Positions 43,188 through 53,350 of a DNA stretch of 64,000 bases are shown piece by piece; position 1 is the stretch's first letter, and the number at the start of each line of letters is the position of its first letter. The DNA comes from Guptibacillus hwajinpoensis (lineage in GTDB: Bacteria; Bacillota; Bacilli; Bacillales; Guptibacillaceae): assembly GCF_020524165.1 (NCBI RefSeq), contig NZ_JAIVKU010000003.1, positions 638,135 to 702,134 of the forward strand. The letters run 5' to 3'. A program made the position numbers and the translations under genes. The notes beneath the pieces are model-generated. The model saw only the letters and a list, made by a program, of their open reading frames with translations. It searched no databases and was not told the DNA's origin.

Positions 43188-44951
43188 ATGAGTAAAGGTA
43201 AATTAGTAATAGTTGGAGGCGGCCTGGCAGGATTGATGGCAACCATCAAAGCTGCTGAAGCTGGAATGAATGTGGATCTACTTTCCATCGTTCCAGTTAA
43301 ACGATCTCACTCTGTATGTGCACAGGGTGGAATTAATGGGGCTGTTAATACAAAAGGGGAAGGTGACTCTCCCTGGGAACATTTTGATGACACGGTTTAT
43401 GGAGGAGACTTCCTTGCAAATCAGCCTCCAGTAAAAGCGATGTGTGATGCTGCACCTGGTATTATTCACTTAATGGATCGTATGGGTGTTATGTTCAACC
43501 GTACACCTGAAGGTCTGCTTGATTTTAGACGCTTTGGTGGTACACAGCACCACCGTACTGCATTTGCAGGTGCAACAACTGGTCAACAACTTCTATATGC
43601 GCTTGATGAGCAAGTTCGTCGCCATGAAGTAGCAGGCCTTGTAACGAAGTATGAAGGCTGGGAATTCTTATCAGCTATTCTTGATGATGAAGGTGTTTGT
43701 CGAGGTGTAGTTGGTGAAAATCTAACCACTTCTGAAATTCGAAGCTTTGAAGCTGATGCGGTTATTATGGCAACAGGTGGACCTGGTATTATCTTTGGTA
43801 AGAGTACAAACTCTGTCATTAATACGGGATCTGCTGCAGGTGCCCTCTATCAGCAGGGAGCCATTTATTCAAATGGAGAATTTATTCAAATTCATCCAAC
43901 CGCCATTCCTGGAGATGATAAGCTTCGCCTCATGAGTGAATCGGCACGTGGTGAAGGTGGACGTGTATGGACTTATAAAGACGGTAAGCCATGGTACTTC
44001 CTTGAAGAGAAATACCCGGCATATGGGAATCTTGTACCGCGAGATATCGCGACTAGAGAGATTTTTGATGTATGTGTTAGTCAGAAGCTTGGCATCAATG
44101 GAGAAAACATGGTATACCTTGATCTTTCTCACAAAGATTCAAAAGAGCTTGATGTTAAACTTGGTGGAATTATTGAAATCTATGAAAAGTTCATGGGTGA
44201 TGATCCACGCAAAGTACCTATGAAAATTTTCCCTGCCGTTCATTATTCAATGGGTGGGCTATGGGTTGATTTTAATCAGCAGACGAATATTCCAGGCTTG
44301 TTTGCAGCTGGAGAGTGTGATTACTCTCAACATGGTGGTAACCGTCTAGGAGCAAACTCTCTTTTATCTTCTATTTATGGTGGCATGGTTGCAGGACCAA
44401 ATGCAGTTGACTACATTAATGGATTAGAATCTACTGTGGAAGACCTCTCTTCTACTCTATTTGAGAAGCATCAGCAAGAAGAGCAGGCAAAACAAGATGC
44501 AATTATGAAGATGGATGGAACAGAAAATGCCTACCAAATTCATAAAGAGCTTGGCGAATGGATGACTGCTAACGTTACAGTTGTAAGAAACAATGACAAG
44601 CTAAAGGAAACAGATGAGAAAATCCAAGAGTTGATGGAGCGTTACGAGAACATTAATATTAATGATACATCCAAGTGGAGTAATCAGGGGGCTTCATTTA
44701 CTCGCCAATTATCTAACATGCTGCAGTTGGCAAGAGTGATTACAATTGGGGCCTTAAATCGTAATGAAAGTCGCGGTGCGCATTATAAACCTGAATTCCC
44801 TGAGCGTAATGATGAAGAATTCCTAAAAACTACGATGGCAAAATACGATGCAGTTAACAACAAACCAGAGTTCTACTATGAAGAAGTTGATACATCATTA
44901 ATTAAACCTCGTAAACGTGATTATTCTAAGAAGAAAGCGGGGAATAAATGA
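43188..44951 (+). CDS. sdhA: Succinate dehydrogenase flavoprotein subunit
   Basis: 587-residue FAD-containing catalytic subunit that oxidises succinate to fumarate in the citric acid cycle. N-terminal dinucleotide fold VIVGGGLAGLMATIKAAEAG, the covalent-FAD His region RSHSVCAQGGINGAVN, HPTAIPGDDKLRLMSESARGEGG, HYSMGGLWVD and GANSLLSSIYGG motifs. Overlaps sdhB by 4 bases, implying translational coupling. AAGGGGGAACC ribosome binding region. Confidence 0.97.
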   Translation: MSKGKLVIVGGGLAGLMATIKAAEAGMNVDLLSIVPVKRSHSVCAQGGINGAVNTKGEGDSPWEHFDDTVYGGDFLANQPPVKAMCDAAPGIIHLMDRMGVMFNRTPEGLLDFRRFGGTQHHRTAFAGATTGQQLLYALDEQVRRHEVAGLVTKYEGWEFLSAILDDEGVCRGVVGENLTTSEIRSFEADAVIMATGGPGIIFGKSTNSVINTGSAAGALYQQGAIYSNGEFIQIHPTAIPGDDKLRLMSESARGEGGRVWTYKDGKPWYFLEEKYPAYGNLVPRDIATREIFDVCVSQKLGINGENMVYLDLSHKDSKELDVKLGGIIEIYEKFMGDDPRKVPMKIFPAVHYSMGGLWVDFNQQTNIPGLFAAGECDYSQHGGNRLGANSLLSSIYGGMVAGPNAVDYINGLESTVEDLSSTLFEKHQQEEQAKQDAIMKMDGTENAYQIHKELGEWMTANVTVVRNNDKLKETDEKIQELMERYENININDTSKWSNQGASFTRQLSNMLQLARVITIGALNRNESRGAHYKPEFPERNDEEFLKTTMAKYDAVNNKPEFYYEEVDTSLIKPRKRDYSKKKAGNK

Positions 44952-45709
44952 TGAGTGAAAAGAAAACCGTTACTCTTAAAATAAAAAGGCAGGATGGACC
45001 TGAGTCCGCACCATATGAAGAAACATTTACGATTCCATATCGCCAGAACATGAACGTCATTTCTGCACTCATGGAAATTCGTCGTAACCCTGTTAATGCG
45101 AAAGGTGAAAAAACAACGCCGGTTATTTGGGAAATGGGTTGTCTTGAAGAAGTCTGTGGAGCTTGTTCAATGGTGATTAATGGGAAACCACGTCAATCCT
45201 GTACGGCTTTGTTGGACCAACTTGAACAGCCGATTAGTTTGGCTCCAATGACAACATTCCCTGTAGTTCGAGATTTGGCAGTAGATCGTAGCAGAATGTT
45301 TGATGCGCTTAAGAAAGTAAAAGCGTGGATTCCGATTGATGGAACGTATGATCTTGGACCGGGACCTAGAATGCCAGAGAACAAACGACAGTGGGCTTAT
45401 GAACTGTCTAAATGTATGACATGTGGTGTTTGCCTGGAATCGTGTCCGAACGTAAACAGCCGATCAGAGTTTATCGGTCCAGCAGCTGTATCTCAAGTGC
45501 GACTTTTTAATGCCCATCCTACAGGTGCCATGAATAAAGAAGAGCGCCTTGAAGGTTTAATGGGAGATGGAGGACTTGCAAACTGTGGAAACTCACAAAA
45601 CTGTGTACAATCGTGTCCGAAAGGTATTCCATTAACCACTTCGATTGCTGCGATGAATCGTGCAACCTCACTTCAAACATTTAAAAACTTCTTTGGAAGT
45701 GATCACTAG
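44948..45709 (+). CDS. sdhB: Succinate dehydrogenase iron-sulfur subunit
   Basis: 253-residue electron-transfer subunit. N-terminal ferredoxin-like domain with the [2Fe-2S] cysteines in CLEEVCGACSM and a later Cys in RQSC; C-terminal domain with CMTCGVCLESCP and CGNSQNCVQSCPKG for the [4Fe-4S] and [3Fe-4S] clusters. Start is ATG 44948 (or the adjacent ATG 44951). Ends one base before a strong terminator region, so sdhCAB is a closed operon. Confidence 0.97.
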   Translation: MMSEKKTVTLKIKRQDGPESAPYEETFTIPYRQNMNVISALMEIRRNPVNAKGEKTTPVIWEMGCLEEVCGACSMVINGKPRQSCTALLDQLEQPISLAPMTTFPVVRDLAVDRSRMFDALKKVKAWIPIDGTYDLGPGPRMPENKRQWAYELSKCMTCGVCLESCPNVNSRSEFIGPAAVSQVRLFNAHPTGAMNKEERLEGLMGDGGLANCGNSQNCVQSCPKGIPLTTSIAAMNRATSLQTFKNFFGSDH

Positions 45710-45738
45710 AAAAGATCCCCTTATGGGGGTCTTTTTTT
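45710..45738 (+). terminator. Terminator of sdhCAB
   Basis: 10-bp stem AAAGATCCCC / GGGGGTCTTT (45711-45720 and 45725-45734) with a 4-base loop and T run. Confidence 0.9.
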
Positions 45739-45935
45739 GTGTAAAATTCTAGAAGGAACTCATACGATATTTCTCAGGAAATGATGAACAAGAACGAAGC
45801 TTGTCAGATTGTTTGCCTACAATTGTTTTAGATAGAAATGTGAATGGATGTAACACGTATGACAGAATTTCATATATTGTATGGACTATATGATTTCAGT
45901 TGAAGTAGCTTTGTTGCCCTATCGAGGAGGGTGGA

Positions 45936-46163
45936 ATGTTGAAAGGGAACCACTACCGACCAAAGCCACTATTAACCAAAAGAGAAAGAGAAGTTTTCGA
46001 ACTGCTTGTTCAAGACAAAACAACAAGAGAAATCGCAGAAGAACTGTTTATAAGTGAAAAAACAGTTCGGAACCACATTTCGAACACGATGCAAAAGCTT
46101 GGAGTAAAGGGGCGTTCTCAGGCTGTTGTTGAATTGCTTCGACTGGGAGAGTTAGAAATTTAG
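45936..46163 (+). CDS. gerE: Sporulation transcription regulator GerE
   Basis: 75-residue protein that is essentially one LuxR-type helix-turn-helix: LTKREREVFELL, TTREIAEELFISEKTVRNHISN, MQKLGVKGRSQAVVELLRLGEL. GerE acts in the mother cell with sigma-K to time late coat genes. GAGGAGGG precedes the ATG by about 5 bases. In B. subtilis gerE lies between sdhB and ysmB-racE. The 197-base upstream gap shows no clean sigma-K promoter that I could defend. Confidence 0.93.
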   Translation: MLKGNHYRPKPLLTKREREVFELLVQDKTTREIAEELFISEKTVRNHISNTMQKLGVKGRSQAVVELLRLGELEI

Positions 46164-46165
46164 CT

Positions 46166-46193
46166 AAGCCGGCTTAGTAAAGCCGGTTTTTTC
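46166..46193 (+). terminator. Terminator of gerE
   Basis: 7-bp stem CCGGCTT / AAGCCGG (46169-46175 and 46180-46186), 4-base loop, six T residues. Confidence 0.85.
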
Positions 46194-46421
46194 CTTTTGT
46201 TATCGGTTTCGATGGTATTTTAGAATAACACCATCACCATTGTGTATATAAAAGAGTTTCAGTATCGAACAAATGCTATGAAAGAGAAATTTTGTGACGT
46301 GTTATCGTAAATGAAGAAACCCACTCACTAATAATGTAAAAGAAATTTGAGCGATAATGGTGAAAAATGATCCTAAAACGGTTAATATGGAGGGAAGGTG
46401 GTCGATTGGAACGTTTTCTCA

Positions 46422-46450
46422 TTGACGTAAACCTGGTAATTTACTATCAT
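46422..46450 (+). promoter_or_regulatory. Sigma-A promoter of glcT
   Basis: TTGACG (46422-46427), 17 bases, TATCAT (46445-46450). The gap 46194-46421 before it holds only a weak GATGGT/ACCATC inverted repeat (about 46213-46237). Confidence 0.7.
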
Positions 46451-46501
46451 TAGTACGTTCATAATCACAAATGAAACCGGTTTAATGAGGGGAACTTGAA
46501 C

Positions 46502-47341
46502 ATGAATGGTGGATTTGAAATCAAAAAAATTCTGAATAACAACGTCGTGATTGCCATATCTGAGCAAAATAATGAAGTGATCTTAACTGGAAAAGGCATC
46601 GGCTTTAATCAGAAACAGGGTGAAAGACTCGATGAATCTAGAGTGGACAAGTATTTTGTTCTTATAGATAAACATGAACAGGAACAATATAAGTTGTTGC
46701 TTCCTCATGTTCCAGAATCATTTATTGGCATTATGAATGATACAATCTCTTTAATTAGTGATAAATTAAATGCAGAACTAGATGAGCATATTCATGTCTC
46801 ATTAACAGACCACCTGTCATTTGCAATTAAACGTCTTAGTCAGGGGTTAGATGTGAAGAATCCTTTTCTAGTGGAAACACAGACCATGTATCCAAAAGAA
46901 TATACGATTGCTGAAGAAGTCATTCAGCATATTAATCATAAATTAGATGTGGCACTTCCTGATGGAGAGATTGGATTTGTTGCGTTGCATATTCATAGCG
47001 CTATAACAAATCGTAGTGTAGGGGAACTCAACAAATATTCGGCTTTAATGAATCGACTTGTCAATGTCATTGAAGAGTCCCTTCACATCGAAATTGATCG
47101 TACGGGGGTTGATTATTTAAGACTTGTGCGTCATCTCAGACATGCGATTGAACGAAGTGAATCAAACCAGCCGGTTGAAGCACACGAACGTTTAGAAAAA
47201 GTATTGAAAGAAGAATATCCAATGTGTTATAATCTTTCATGGAAGTTGATTAAAATAATGCAAAAGGAACTTCGTACGAATTTTCCTGATGCAGAAGCAG
47301 TCTACTTAACAATGCACTTGCAAAGGCTTTCTCCTAAATAA
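46502..47341 (+). CDS. glcT: Transcription antiterminator GlcT (BglG/SacY family)
   Basis: 279-residue RNA-binding antiterminator for ptsG. N-terminal CAT domain (about 1-58) with IKKILNNNVVIAI and VILTGKGIGFNQKQGE; PRD1 (about 60-170) with HIHVSLTDHLSFAIKR; PRD2 (about 172-279) with FVALHIHSAITNR. PRD histidines are phosphorylated by PTS proteins, linking activity to glucose supply. Start ATG 46502 has GAGGGG 9 bases upstream and matches the MNG start of GlcT; a TTG two codons earlier is rejected. The target RNA lies just downstream. Confidence 0.93.
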   Translation: MNGGFEIKKILNNNVVIAISEQNNEVILTGKGIGFNQKQGERLDESRVDKYFVLIDKHEQEQYKLLLPHVPESFIGIMNDTISLISDKLNAELDEHIHVSLTDHLSFAIKRLSQGLDVKNPFLVETQTMYPKEYTIAEEVIQHINHKLDVALPDGEIGFVALHIHSAITNRSVGELNKYSALMNRLVNVIEESLHIEIDRTGVDYLRLVRHLRHAIERSESNQPVEAHERLEKVLKEEYPMCYNLSWKLIKIMQKELRTNFPDAEAVYLTMHLQRLSPK

Positions 47342-47359
47342 TTTTATACTTAACGGTAA

Positions 47360-47466
47360 CGTGTTACTGATACGATCAGGCATGAGTGAAACCGGAATGA
47401 CAATATTGAATTGGGGTATAGTATATCCTGATACAATTGTCATACCATCACTCATGCCTTTTTTAT
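47360..47466 (+). promoter_or_regulatory. RAT antiterminator site and terminator of ptsG
   Basis: The RAT-like sequence spans about 47360-47391 (GTGTTACTGATACGATCAGG then CATGAGTGA), close to that of B. subtilis ptsG. It overlaps the 5' arm of a long terminator: AGGCATGAGTGA (47378-47389) pairs with TCACTCATGCC (47448-47458), with an inner GACAAT/ATTGTC helix, followed by a T run. GlcT bound to RAT would block this terminator when glucose is available. Confidence 0.92.
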
Positions 47467-47505
47467 ATGTAAATTCTTAGGGGGAAAATAAAAGGAGGAA
47501 AACAA

Positions 47506-49542
47506 ATGTTTAAACAAGCTTTCGGGGTTTTACAACGTGTTGGTAAAGCGTTAATGCTTCCAGTGGCGATTTTACCTGCTGCTGGTCTGCTACTTGGGTT
47601 TGGTAACGCTTTTCAAAACCCAACATTGCTAGAAAAATTACCATTCATGTCTGCAGAATGGTTCCAATTACTTGCTACTGTTATGGAAGAGTCTGGTGGG
47701 ATAGTATTTGCTAACCTTGCGCTCCTATTCGCGGTCGGTGTAGCAATTGGTTTATCTGATGGAGACGGGGTTGCTGGTATTGCGGCAATTGTCGGCTTCC
47801 TTGTTATGAATATTACGATGGGTGTACTTGAAGGCGTTTCTGCTGATCAAGTTGCTGAAAGCGCATCATATGCTAATGTATTAGGTATACCTACCCTTCA
47901 AACAGGGGTATTTGGAGGAATTATCGTCGGTATTCTTGCCTCCTATATGTATAAACGGTATTATAATATTCAACTTCCTCAATATCTTGGCTTCTTTGCT
48001 GGGAAACGTTTTGTTCCAATCGCTACGGCGGTTTCATCACTGATTCTTGGTGTGATTATGATCTTTGTTTGGCCACCTGTACAATCAGGTCTAAATGCTT
48101 TTTCACACAATATGCTTGATGCCAATCCTGCTCTCGCAGCATTTGTATTCGGTGTCATTGAACGTTCATTGATTCCATTTGGACTTCACCATATCTTCTA
48201 CTCACCATTCTGGTTTGAGTTTGGACAGTATACAAACGCTGCTGGTGAAATTATCCGAGGAGATCAAAAGATTTTCTTTGAACAATTAAAAGATGGTGCT
48301 GAACTTACAGCTGGTACGTTCATGACTGGTAAATTCCCGTTTATGATGTTTGGACTTCCTGCAGCAGCACTTGCTATGTATCATGAAGCTAGACCAGAAA
48401 AGAAAGCGGTTGTGGCTGGTATTATGGGATCCGCTGCGTTAACATCTTTCTTAACGGGTATTACAGAACCACTTGAATTCTCATTCCTATTTGTTGCGCC
48501 AGTTCTTTTCGGAATTCATGCGATTTTTGCAGGACTTTCCTTTATGACTATGGCATTGCTAGATGTTAAAATTGGGATGACTTTCTCTGGTGGTGTCATT
48601 GACTTCCTTCTATTCGGAGTTCTACAAGGAAGAACAGCATGGTGGCTCGTTATTCCAGTAGGATTAGTGTTTGCTTTAATCTACTACTTCGGCTTCCGTT
48701 TTGCGATCCGCAAGTTTAACTTAATGACGCCAGGACGCGAAGAAGATGAAGAAGATGAAATTGCTGACGACGGTCAGGAAAATACGGCTCTTGCTTATAA
48801 TGTGCTTCAAGCTCTCGGCGGTGAAAGCAATATTACAAGTCTAGATGCTTGTATTACACGACTTCGTGTTTCTGTTTCAGATAAAGGCGAAGTGGATAAG
48901 AAACGATTGAAACGTCTTGGAGCATCAGGTGTTATGGAAGTAGGGAATAACATTCAGGCAATCTTTGGTACACAGTCCGATGGGTTGAAGGGACAGATCA
49001 GAGATATTATGAGTGGAAAAACGCCAAAACCACTTCAAGATCAGAAGAAAGAAGAACAATCTGAAAAACCTTCTGTTGTCAAAGGAGAAGATCACCTTAT
49101 TGCTCCTATAGAAGGAAAAATCATGCCAATCACAGAAGTGCCCGATCAGGTATTCTCTGGTAAGATGATGGGTGACGGTTTTGCGATTGAACCGACTGAT
49201 GGCTTGATTGTCGCACCAGTTGATGGCAAAATAATGAATGTGTTCCCAACAAAGCACGCAATTGGAATTGAGTCAGTTAATGGTCGTGAAATTCTCATTC
49301 ATGTTGGAATTGATACAGTTAACCTCAAAGGTGAAGGGTTCGAGGTGTTTATCAGCGAAGGCGATGACATTAAGCAGGGACAAAAGCTTATGAAAGTCGA
49401 TCTTCCTTATATTAAAGAAAATGCAACTTCAACCATTACGCCTATTGTGTTCACAAACCTTGAAGAGGGAGAAACGATTGACCTTTCAAAAGAAGGTACT
49501 GTTTCTCGGGAAGACAAAGATATTATTACAATATCTAAATAA
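47506..49542 (+). CDS. ptsG: Glucose-specific PTS transporter EIICBA
   Basis: 678-residue glucose permease of the phosphotransferase system, importing and phosphorylating glucose. EIIC membrane domain (about 1-410: [16 protein letters not shown] start, [15 protein letters not shown] motif), acidic linker, EIIB (about 425-510) with phosphorylated Cys449 in LDACITRLR, and EIIA (about 530-665) with the active His599 in [19 protein letters not shown] ribosome binding region before the ATG. Controlled by the upstream RAT/terminator, followed by ptsHI. Confidence 0.97.
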   Translation: MFKQAFGVLQRVGKALMLPVAILPAAGLLLGFGNAFQNPTLLEKLPFMSAEWFQLLATVMEESGGIVFANLALLFAVGVAIGLSDGDGVAGIAAIVGFLVMNITMGVLEGVSADQVAESASYANVLGIPTLQTGVFGGIIVGILASYMYKRYYNIQLPQYLGFFAGKRFVPIATAVSSLILGVIMIFVWPPVQSGLNAFSHNMLDANPALAAFVFGVIERSLIPFGLHHIFYSPFWFEFGQYTNAAGEIIRGDQKIFFEQLKDGAELTAGTFMTGKFPFMMFGLPAAALAMYHEARPEKKAVVAGIMGSAALTSFLTGITEPLEFSFLFVAPVLFGIHAIFAGLSFMTMALLDVKIGMTFSGGVIDFLLFGVLQGRTAWWLVIPVGLVFALIYYFGFRFAIRKFNLMTPGREEDEEDEIADDGQENTALAYNVLQALGGESNITSLDACITRLRVSVSDKGEVDKKRLKRLGASGVMEVGNNIQAIFGTQSDGLKGQIRDIMSGKTPKPLQDQKKEEQSEKPSVVKGEDHLIAPIEGKIMPITEVPDQVFSGKMMGDGFAIEPTDGLIVAPVDGKIMNVFPTKHAIGIESVNGREILIHVGIDTVNLKGEGFEVFISEGDDIKQGQKLMKVDLPYIKENATSTITPIVFTNLEEGETIDLSKEGTVSREDKDIITISK

Positions 49543-49572
49543 AAAAATAACAATTGAAAGAGGGAATTAAAA

Positions 49573-49839
49573 ATGGCAGAGAAAAATTTCACAGTAACAA
49601 GCGAATCAGGTATCCACGCTCGTCCCGCAACTGCACTAGTAAACAAAGCAGGTCAATATAGCTCTGACGTAACACTTGATTATAACGGGAAGTCTGTTAA
49701 CTTGAAATCCATTATGGGTGTTATGAGCCTTGGTATTCAACAAAACTCTGAAATCACAATCAAAGCAGAAGGATCAGATGCTGATGAGGCGATTGCAGGA
49801 CTAACTGAAGTTATGGAAAACGAAGGTCTAGGCAAGTAA
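49573..49839 (+). CDS. ptsH: Phosphocarrier protein HPr
   Basis: 88-residue HPr. His15 in GIHARPAT is phosphorylated by enzyme I for sugar transport; Ser46 in [11 protein letters not shown] is the HPr kinase site used in CcpA-dependent catabolite repression. AAAGAGGG ribosome binding site. Its stop codon shares one base with the ptsI start, so the two are translationally coupled. Confidence 0.98.
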   Translation: MAEKNFTVTSESGIHARPATALVNKAGQYSSDVTLDYNGKSVNLKSIMGVMSLGIQQNSEITIKAEGSDADEAIAGLTEVMENEGLGK

Positions 49840-51566
49840 TGTCTAACCAGCTGACTGGAATTGGCGCTTCTGCGGGAATAGCTATTGCGAAAGCGTTCGT
49901 ACTTGAAAACCCGGCTCTTGAAATTGAACAAACTTCAATTTCTGATGCAGGTGCTGAAATCGAACGTTTTGAAGCGTCCGTTCATCGTGCCAAAGAAGAA
50001 CTCGAAGTAATTAAAAACCACGCCAATGAACAGCTCGGAGAAGATAAAGCAGCGATATTCGCTGCTCATCTTCTCGTTTTATCTGATCCAGAGTTGTTAA
50101 ATGCGGTTAAAGATAAAGTAAACAACGAAAAAGTAAATGCTGAAAGTGCAATGAGTGACGTGTCAAATATGTTTATTAGCATGTTTGAAAACATGGATAA
50201 CGAGTACATGAAAGAACGTGCTGCTGATATTCGTGACGTATCAAAACGCGTACTTGCTCATTTGCTAGGCGTGACGTTTACTTCTCCTGGAGCAATTACA
50301 GATGAAGTGATTGTCTTAGCTGAAGATCTAACACCTTCTGACACTGCGCAATTAAATAAGCAGTTTGTTAAAGGGTTTGCAACAGATATTGGCGGTAGAA
50401 CATCTCACTCTGCCATCATGGCTCGGTCAATGGAAATTCCAGCTGTGGTTGGAACGAAAACAATTACTTCTGAAGATGTTGAAGGTAAGATTGTGATCAT
50501 TGATGGAATCGATGGTAATGTGATTGTTGATCCTTCTGATGAAGAAATCGCACAATATACGAAGAAAAAAGAACACTTCGAAGCCAAAAAGCAAGAGTGG
50601 GCTAAGCTTGTTAATGAGCCTACAACAACAAAAGATGAAAAACATGTTGAGCTTGCAGCAAATATCGGAACACCTGAAGATGTTAAAGGGGTTCTTGAAA
50701 ACGGCGGAGAGGGTGTTGGTCTTTACCGTACTGAGTTCCTTTATATGGGACGTAATGAATTGCCATCAGAAGAAGAACAATTCAACGCTTATAAAGAGGT
50801 TCTTGAGAAAATGGACGGTAAGCCAGTTGTCATCCGTACGCTTGATATCGGTGGAGACAAAGAGCTACCATACTTAAATCTTCCAAAAGAAATGAATCCT
50901 TTCCTTGGGTTCCGTGCGATTCGTCTTTGCCTGGAAGAAACAGAGATTTTCCGTACGCAACTTCGCGCACTTTTACGGGCTAGTGTTTTCGGAAACTTGA
51001 AAGTAATGTTCCCTATGATCGCCACTGTTGGTGAATTCCGTGAGGCGAAAGAGATGCTTCTTTCTGTTAAAGAGGAGCTAATTGGGGAAGGTACTCAAGT
51101 TTCAGAAGATATCGAAATTGGTATGATGGTTGAGATTCCAGCAACTGCTGCTATGGCGGACGTATTTGCTAAGGAAGTTGATTTCTTTAGTGTTGGAACA
51201 AATGATCTTATTCAATATACGATGGCTGCTGACCGTATGAATCAAAAAGTATCTTACCTGTACCAACCATATAACCCCGCTATTCTTAGACTTGTGAAAA
51301 TGGTTATTGATGCAGCTCATAAAGAAGGCAAGTGGGCCGGTATGTGTGGAGAAATGGCAGGAGATCAAATCGCGATTCCGATCCTTCTTGGACTTGGTCT
51401 TGATGAATTTAGCATGAGTGCAACGTCAATCTTGCCTGCTAGAAGTCAAATGACGAAGCTATCAAAAGAAGAGATTTCTTCGCATATTGATCATATTCTT
51501 TCACTAGCAACAAATGAAGAAGTGATTGCTTACGTACAAGAACATTTCGCAACGGAAGAGCTATAG
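49839..51566 (+). CDS. ptsI: PTS enzyme I
   Basis: 575-residue phosphoenolpyruvate-protein phosphotransferase, the general entry enzyme of the PTS. HPr-binding helical domain (about 25-145), phosphohistidine swivel domain with His190 in [13 protein letters not shown], and a PEP-binding barrel with [43 protein letters not shown] and MCGEMAGD. Overlaps ptsH by one base. Last gene of the glcT-ptsGHI block. Confidence 0.97.
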   Translation: MSNQLTGIGASAGIAIAKAFVLENPALEIEQTSISDAGAEIERFEASVHRAKEELEVIKNHANEQLGEDKAAIFAAHLLVLSDPELLNAVKDKVNNEKVNAESAMSDVSNMFISMFENMDNEYMKERAADIRDVSKRVLAHLLGVTFTSPGAITDEVIVLAEDLTPSDTAQLNKQFVKGFATDIGGRTSHSAIMARSMEIPAVVGTKTITSEDVEGKIVIIDGIDGNVIVDPSDEEIAQYTKKKEHFEAKKQEWAKLVNEPTTTKDEKHVELAANIGTPEDVKGVLENGGEGVGLYRTEFLYMGRNELPSEEEQFNAYKEVLEKMDGKPVVIRTLDIGGDKELPYLNLPKEMNPFLGFRAIRLCLEETEIFRTQLRALLRASVFGNLKVMFPMIATVGEFREAKEMLLSVKEELIGEGTQVSEDIEIGMMVEIPATAAMADVFAKEVDFFSVGTNDLIQYTMAADRMNQKVSYLYQPYNPAILRLVKMVIDAAHKEGKWAGMCGEMAGDQIAIPILLGLGLDEFSMSATSILPARSQMTKLSKEEISSHIDHILSLATNEEVIAYVQEHFATEEL

Positions 51567-51588
51567 GAAACTATAGCTCTTTTTTTCG
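51556..51588 (+). terminator. Terminator of ptsGHI
   Basis: 10-bp stem AGAGCTATAG / CTATAGCTCT around GAAA, followed by a T run; its 5' arm includes the end of ptsI. Confidence 0.92.
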
Positions 51589-51779
51589 TTTATAATCGAA
51601 AGTCGAATCATAATGGCGGATCGTGAGATTTTTGATTCTGAAATGTTTCGAATCGTGACAGGGAAATCTGGATGTGTTAGTAAATGGTTGTAACTTGCAT
51701 AATAAATCATACACTCTTCTTGCATTTCAAGTCGCTTACAATCAAAATAGATTATAAGATACCATAAGGGGGAGACTAG

Positions 51780-52232
51780 ATGTCTGAAGAATTAACGAGA
51801 GAACCAGCTTCAATTGTTGATATAGAGAAATCACTTCGAATGGTGGCTGGAATCATTAAACAAAATGGACGCGAACTTTTAAGTGAATTTTCCATTACCC
51901 CTCCTCAATTTATGGCACTCCAATGGCTTTCTGAATATGGGGACTTAACCATTGGCGAGCTATCAAATAAGATGTACCTTGCTTGTAGTACAACAACGGA
52001 TTTAGTCGATCGAATGGAAAAGACGGATTTAGTAAAACGAGTGAAAGACCCACATGATCGTCGCGTTGTACGAATTCATATACTTGATAAGGGAAATGAC
52101 ATTATCAAAAAGGTTATTCATAAAAGACAGGTCTATTTGGAAAAGATTACTCAGACATTTTCAGGTGATCAAGTAAAAGCATTGGAAGAAAGTTTGCATT
52201 TGCTTTATGACGAAATGAAAAAGAACGAATAG
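51780..52232 (+). CDS. ysmB: MarR-family regulator YsmB
   Basis: 150-residue winged-helix regulator: N-terminal dimerisation helices, PPQFMALQWLSEYGDLTIGELSNKMYLACSTTTDLVDRMEKTDLVKR helix-turn-helix and wing (DPHDRRVVRIHI). Effector and targets unknown. AAGGGGGAG before the ATG. It precedes racE by 27 bases, as ysmB does in B. subtilis, where gerE is directly upstream; here the pts block intervenes. Confidence 0.88.
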   Translation: MSEELTREPASIVDIEKSLRMVAGIIKQNGRELLSEFSITPPQFMALQWLSEYGDLTIGELSNKMYLACSTTTDLVDRMEKTDLVKRVKDPHDRRVVRIHILDKGNDIIKKVIHKRQVYLEKITQTFSGDQVKALEESLHLLYDEMKKNE

Positions 52233-52259
52233 GACCGGTAAGTAGAGAGGCGAATTGTT

Positions 52260-53057
52260 TTGAAAAAACCAATTGGGGTTATTGATTCTGGAGTTGGCGG
52301 TTTAACGGTAGCTCGCGAAATAATGCGTCAATTACCAAAGGAAGAAATTGTTTATTTAGGAGATACAGCAAGGTGCCCATACGGACCTAGATCTGCGTCT
52401 GAAGTGAAACAGTTTACGTGGGAAATGACCAATTATCTTTTAGAAGAATATCAAATTAAGATGCTCATTATCGCTTGTAATACAGCCACAGCCGTAGTGT
52501 TGAAGGAAATTCAGGATGAACTTAATATACCAGTTAGAGGTGTAATCCATCCCGGTGCAAGAAGTGCTCTTAAAGAAACAACGAGTAAATACATTGGGGT
52601 CATTGGCACGGCAGGTACAATTAAGAGCAGAGCGTATGAATATTCACTTAAAGCGATCGATGATGATGTTAAGGTTGAAAGTCTTGCTTGTCCGCCTTTT
52701 GTTCCACTTGTCGAAACGGGCAATCTCTCAAGTGAAGAAACCTATCAGACTGTTAGAAATACGCTATCTCCTTTACTAAATAAAGGGATTGATACGTTAA
52801 TTTTAGGTTGTACTCATTACCCTTTATTAGAACCAGTTATCCAATCAGTGATGGGAGAAAAGACAGCGATTATTTGTTCTGGAGATGAGACGGCCTATGA
52901 AGTGAGTGGTATCCTAGAGTATAGCTCGCTTTTATATACTGGGGATCATCGCCCTTCTCACACATTTTTAACAACAGGATCGATTGATAATTTCACAAGA
53001 ATCGCAAGTCACTGGCTAGATTATCCTGTGAAAAATGTCAAGCGTATCGAACTCTAA
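52260..53057 (+). CDS. racE: Glutamate racemase
   Basis: 265-residue MurI-type racemase making D-glutamate for peptidoglycan (and poly-gamma-glutamate where present). The two catalytic cysteines are Cys73 (IACNTATA) and Cys185 (LGCTHYPLL); the N-terminus [13 protein letters not shown] is typical. TTG start at 52260 with AGAGAGGCG upstream; no better ATG exists. Cotranscribed with ysmB and closed by a terminator. Confidence 0.95.
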   Translation: MKKPIGVIDSGVGGLTVAREIMRQLPKEEIVYLGDTARCPYGPRSASEVKQFTWEMTNYLLEEYQIKMLIIACNTATAVVLKEIQDELNIPVRGVIHPGARSALKETTSKYIGVIGTAGTIKSRAYEYSLKAIDDDVKVESLACPPFVPLVETGNLSSEETYQTVRNTLSPLLNKGIDTLILGCTHYPLLEPVIQSVMGEKTAIICSGDETAYEVSGILEYSSLLYTGDHRPSHTFLTTGSIDNFTRIASHWLDYPVKNVKRIEL

Positions 53058-53084
53058 TCCTTTTTGGGTTAGAGTTCTTTTTTT
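53050..53084 (+). terminator. Terminator of ysmB-racE
   Basis: Stem AACTCTAATCC / GGGTTAGAGTT (about 53050-53060 and 53066-53076), 5-base T loop, T run; overlaps the racE stop. Confidence 0.9.
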
Positions 53085-53350
53085 ATGGCTCTATTCATGA
53101 AGGGTATGCATGTTTTACTTGAACGAGCTAAACACCTAGAAATCAATAACAGCTAGCGTTGCCTTTATATATAGGATGGATTGATGAAAGGGCACATATT
53201 AGGAGTCAGGTTCATTACCCTGAAATTGAGTAGTACCGCAATTATTTTTCTTATGACATGAAAGGCATACAAGTTATTGTCATCGAGAAGGTATAAATTA
53301 AAATATAACTCGTATAAATGGTAGTACAAACCATCCGGGGAGGGATAGCT

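Noticed and set aside
45739..45935. Sigma-K promoter for gerE (CATACGATA at 45761-45769)
   Set aside because: The -10 fits, but no AC-type -35 element lies at the right distance, and it is ~170 bases from gerE.
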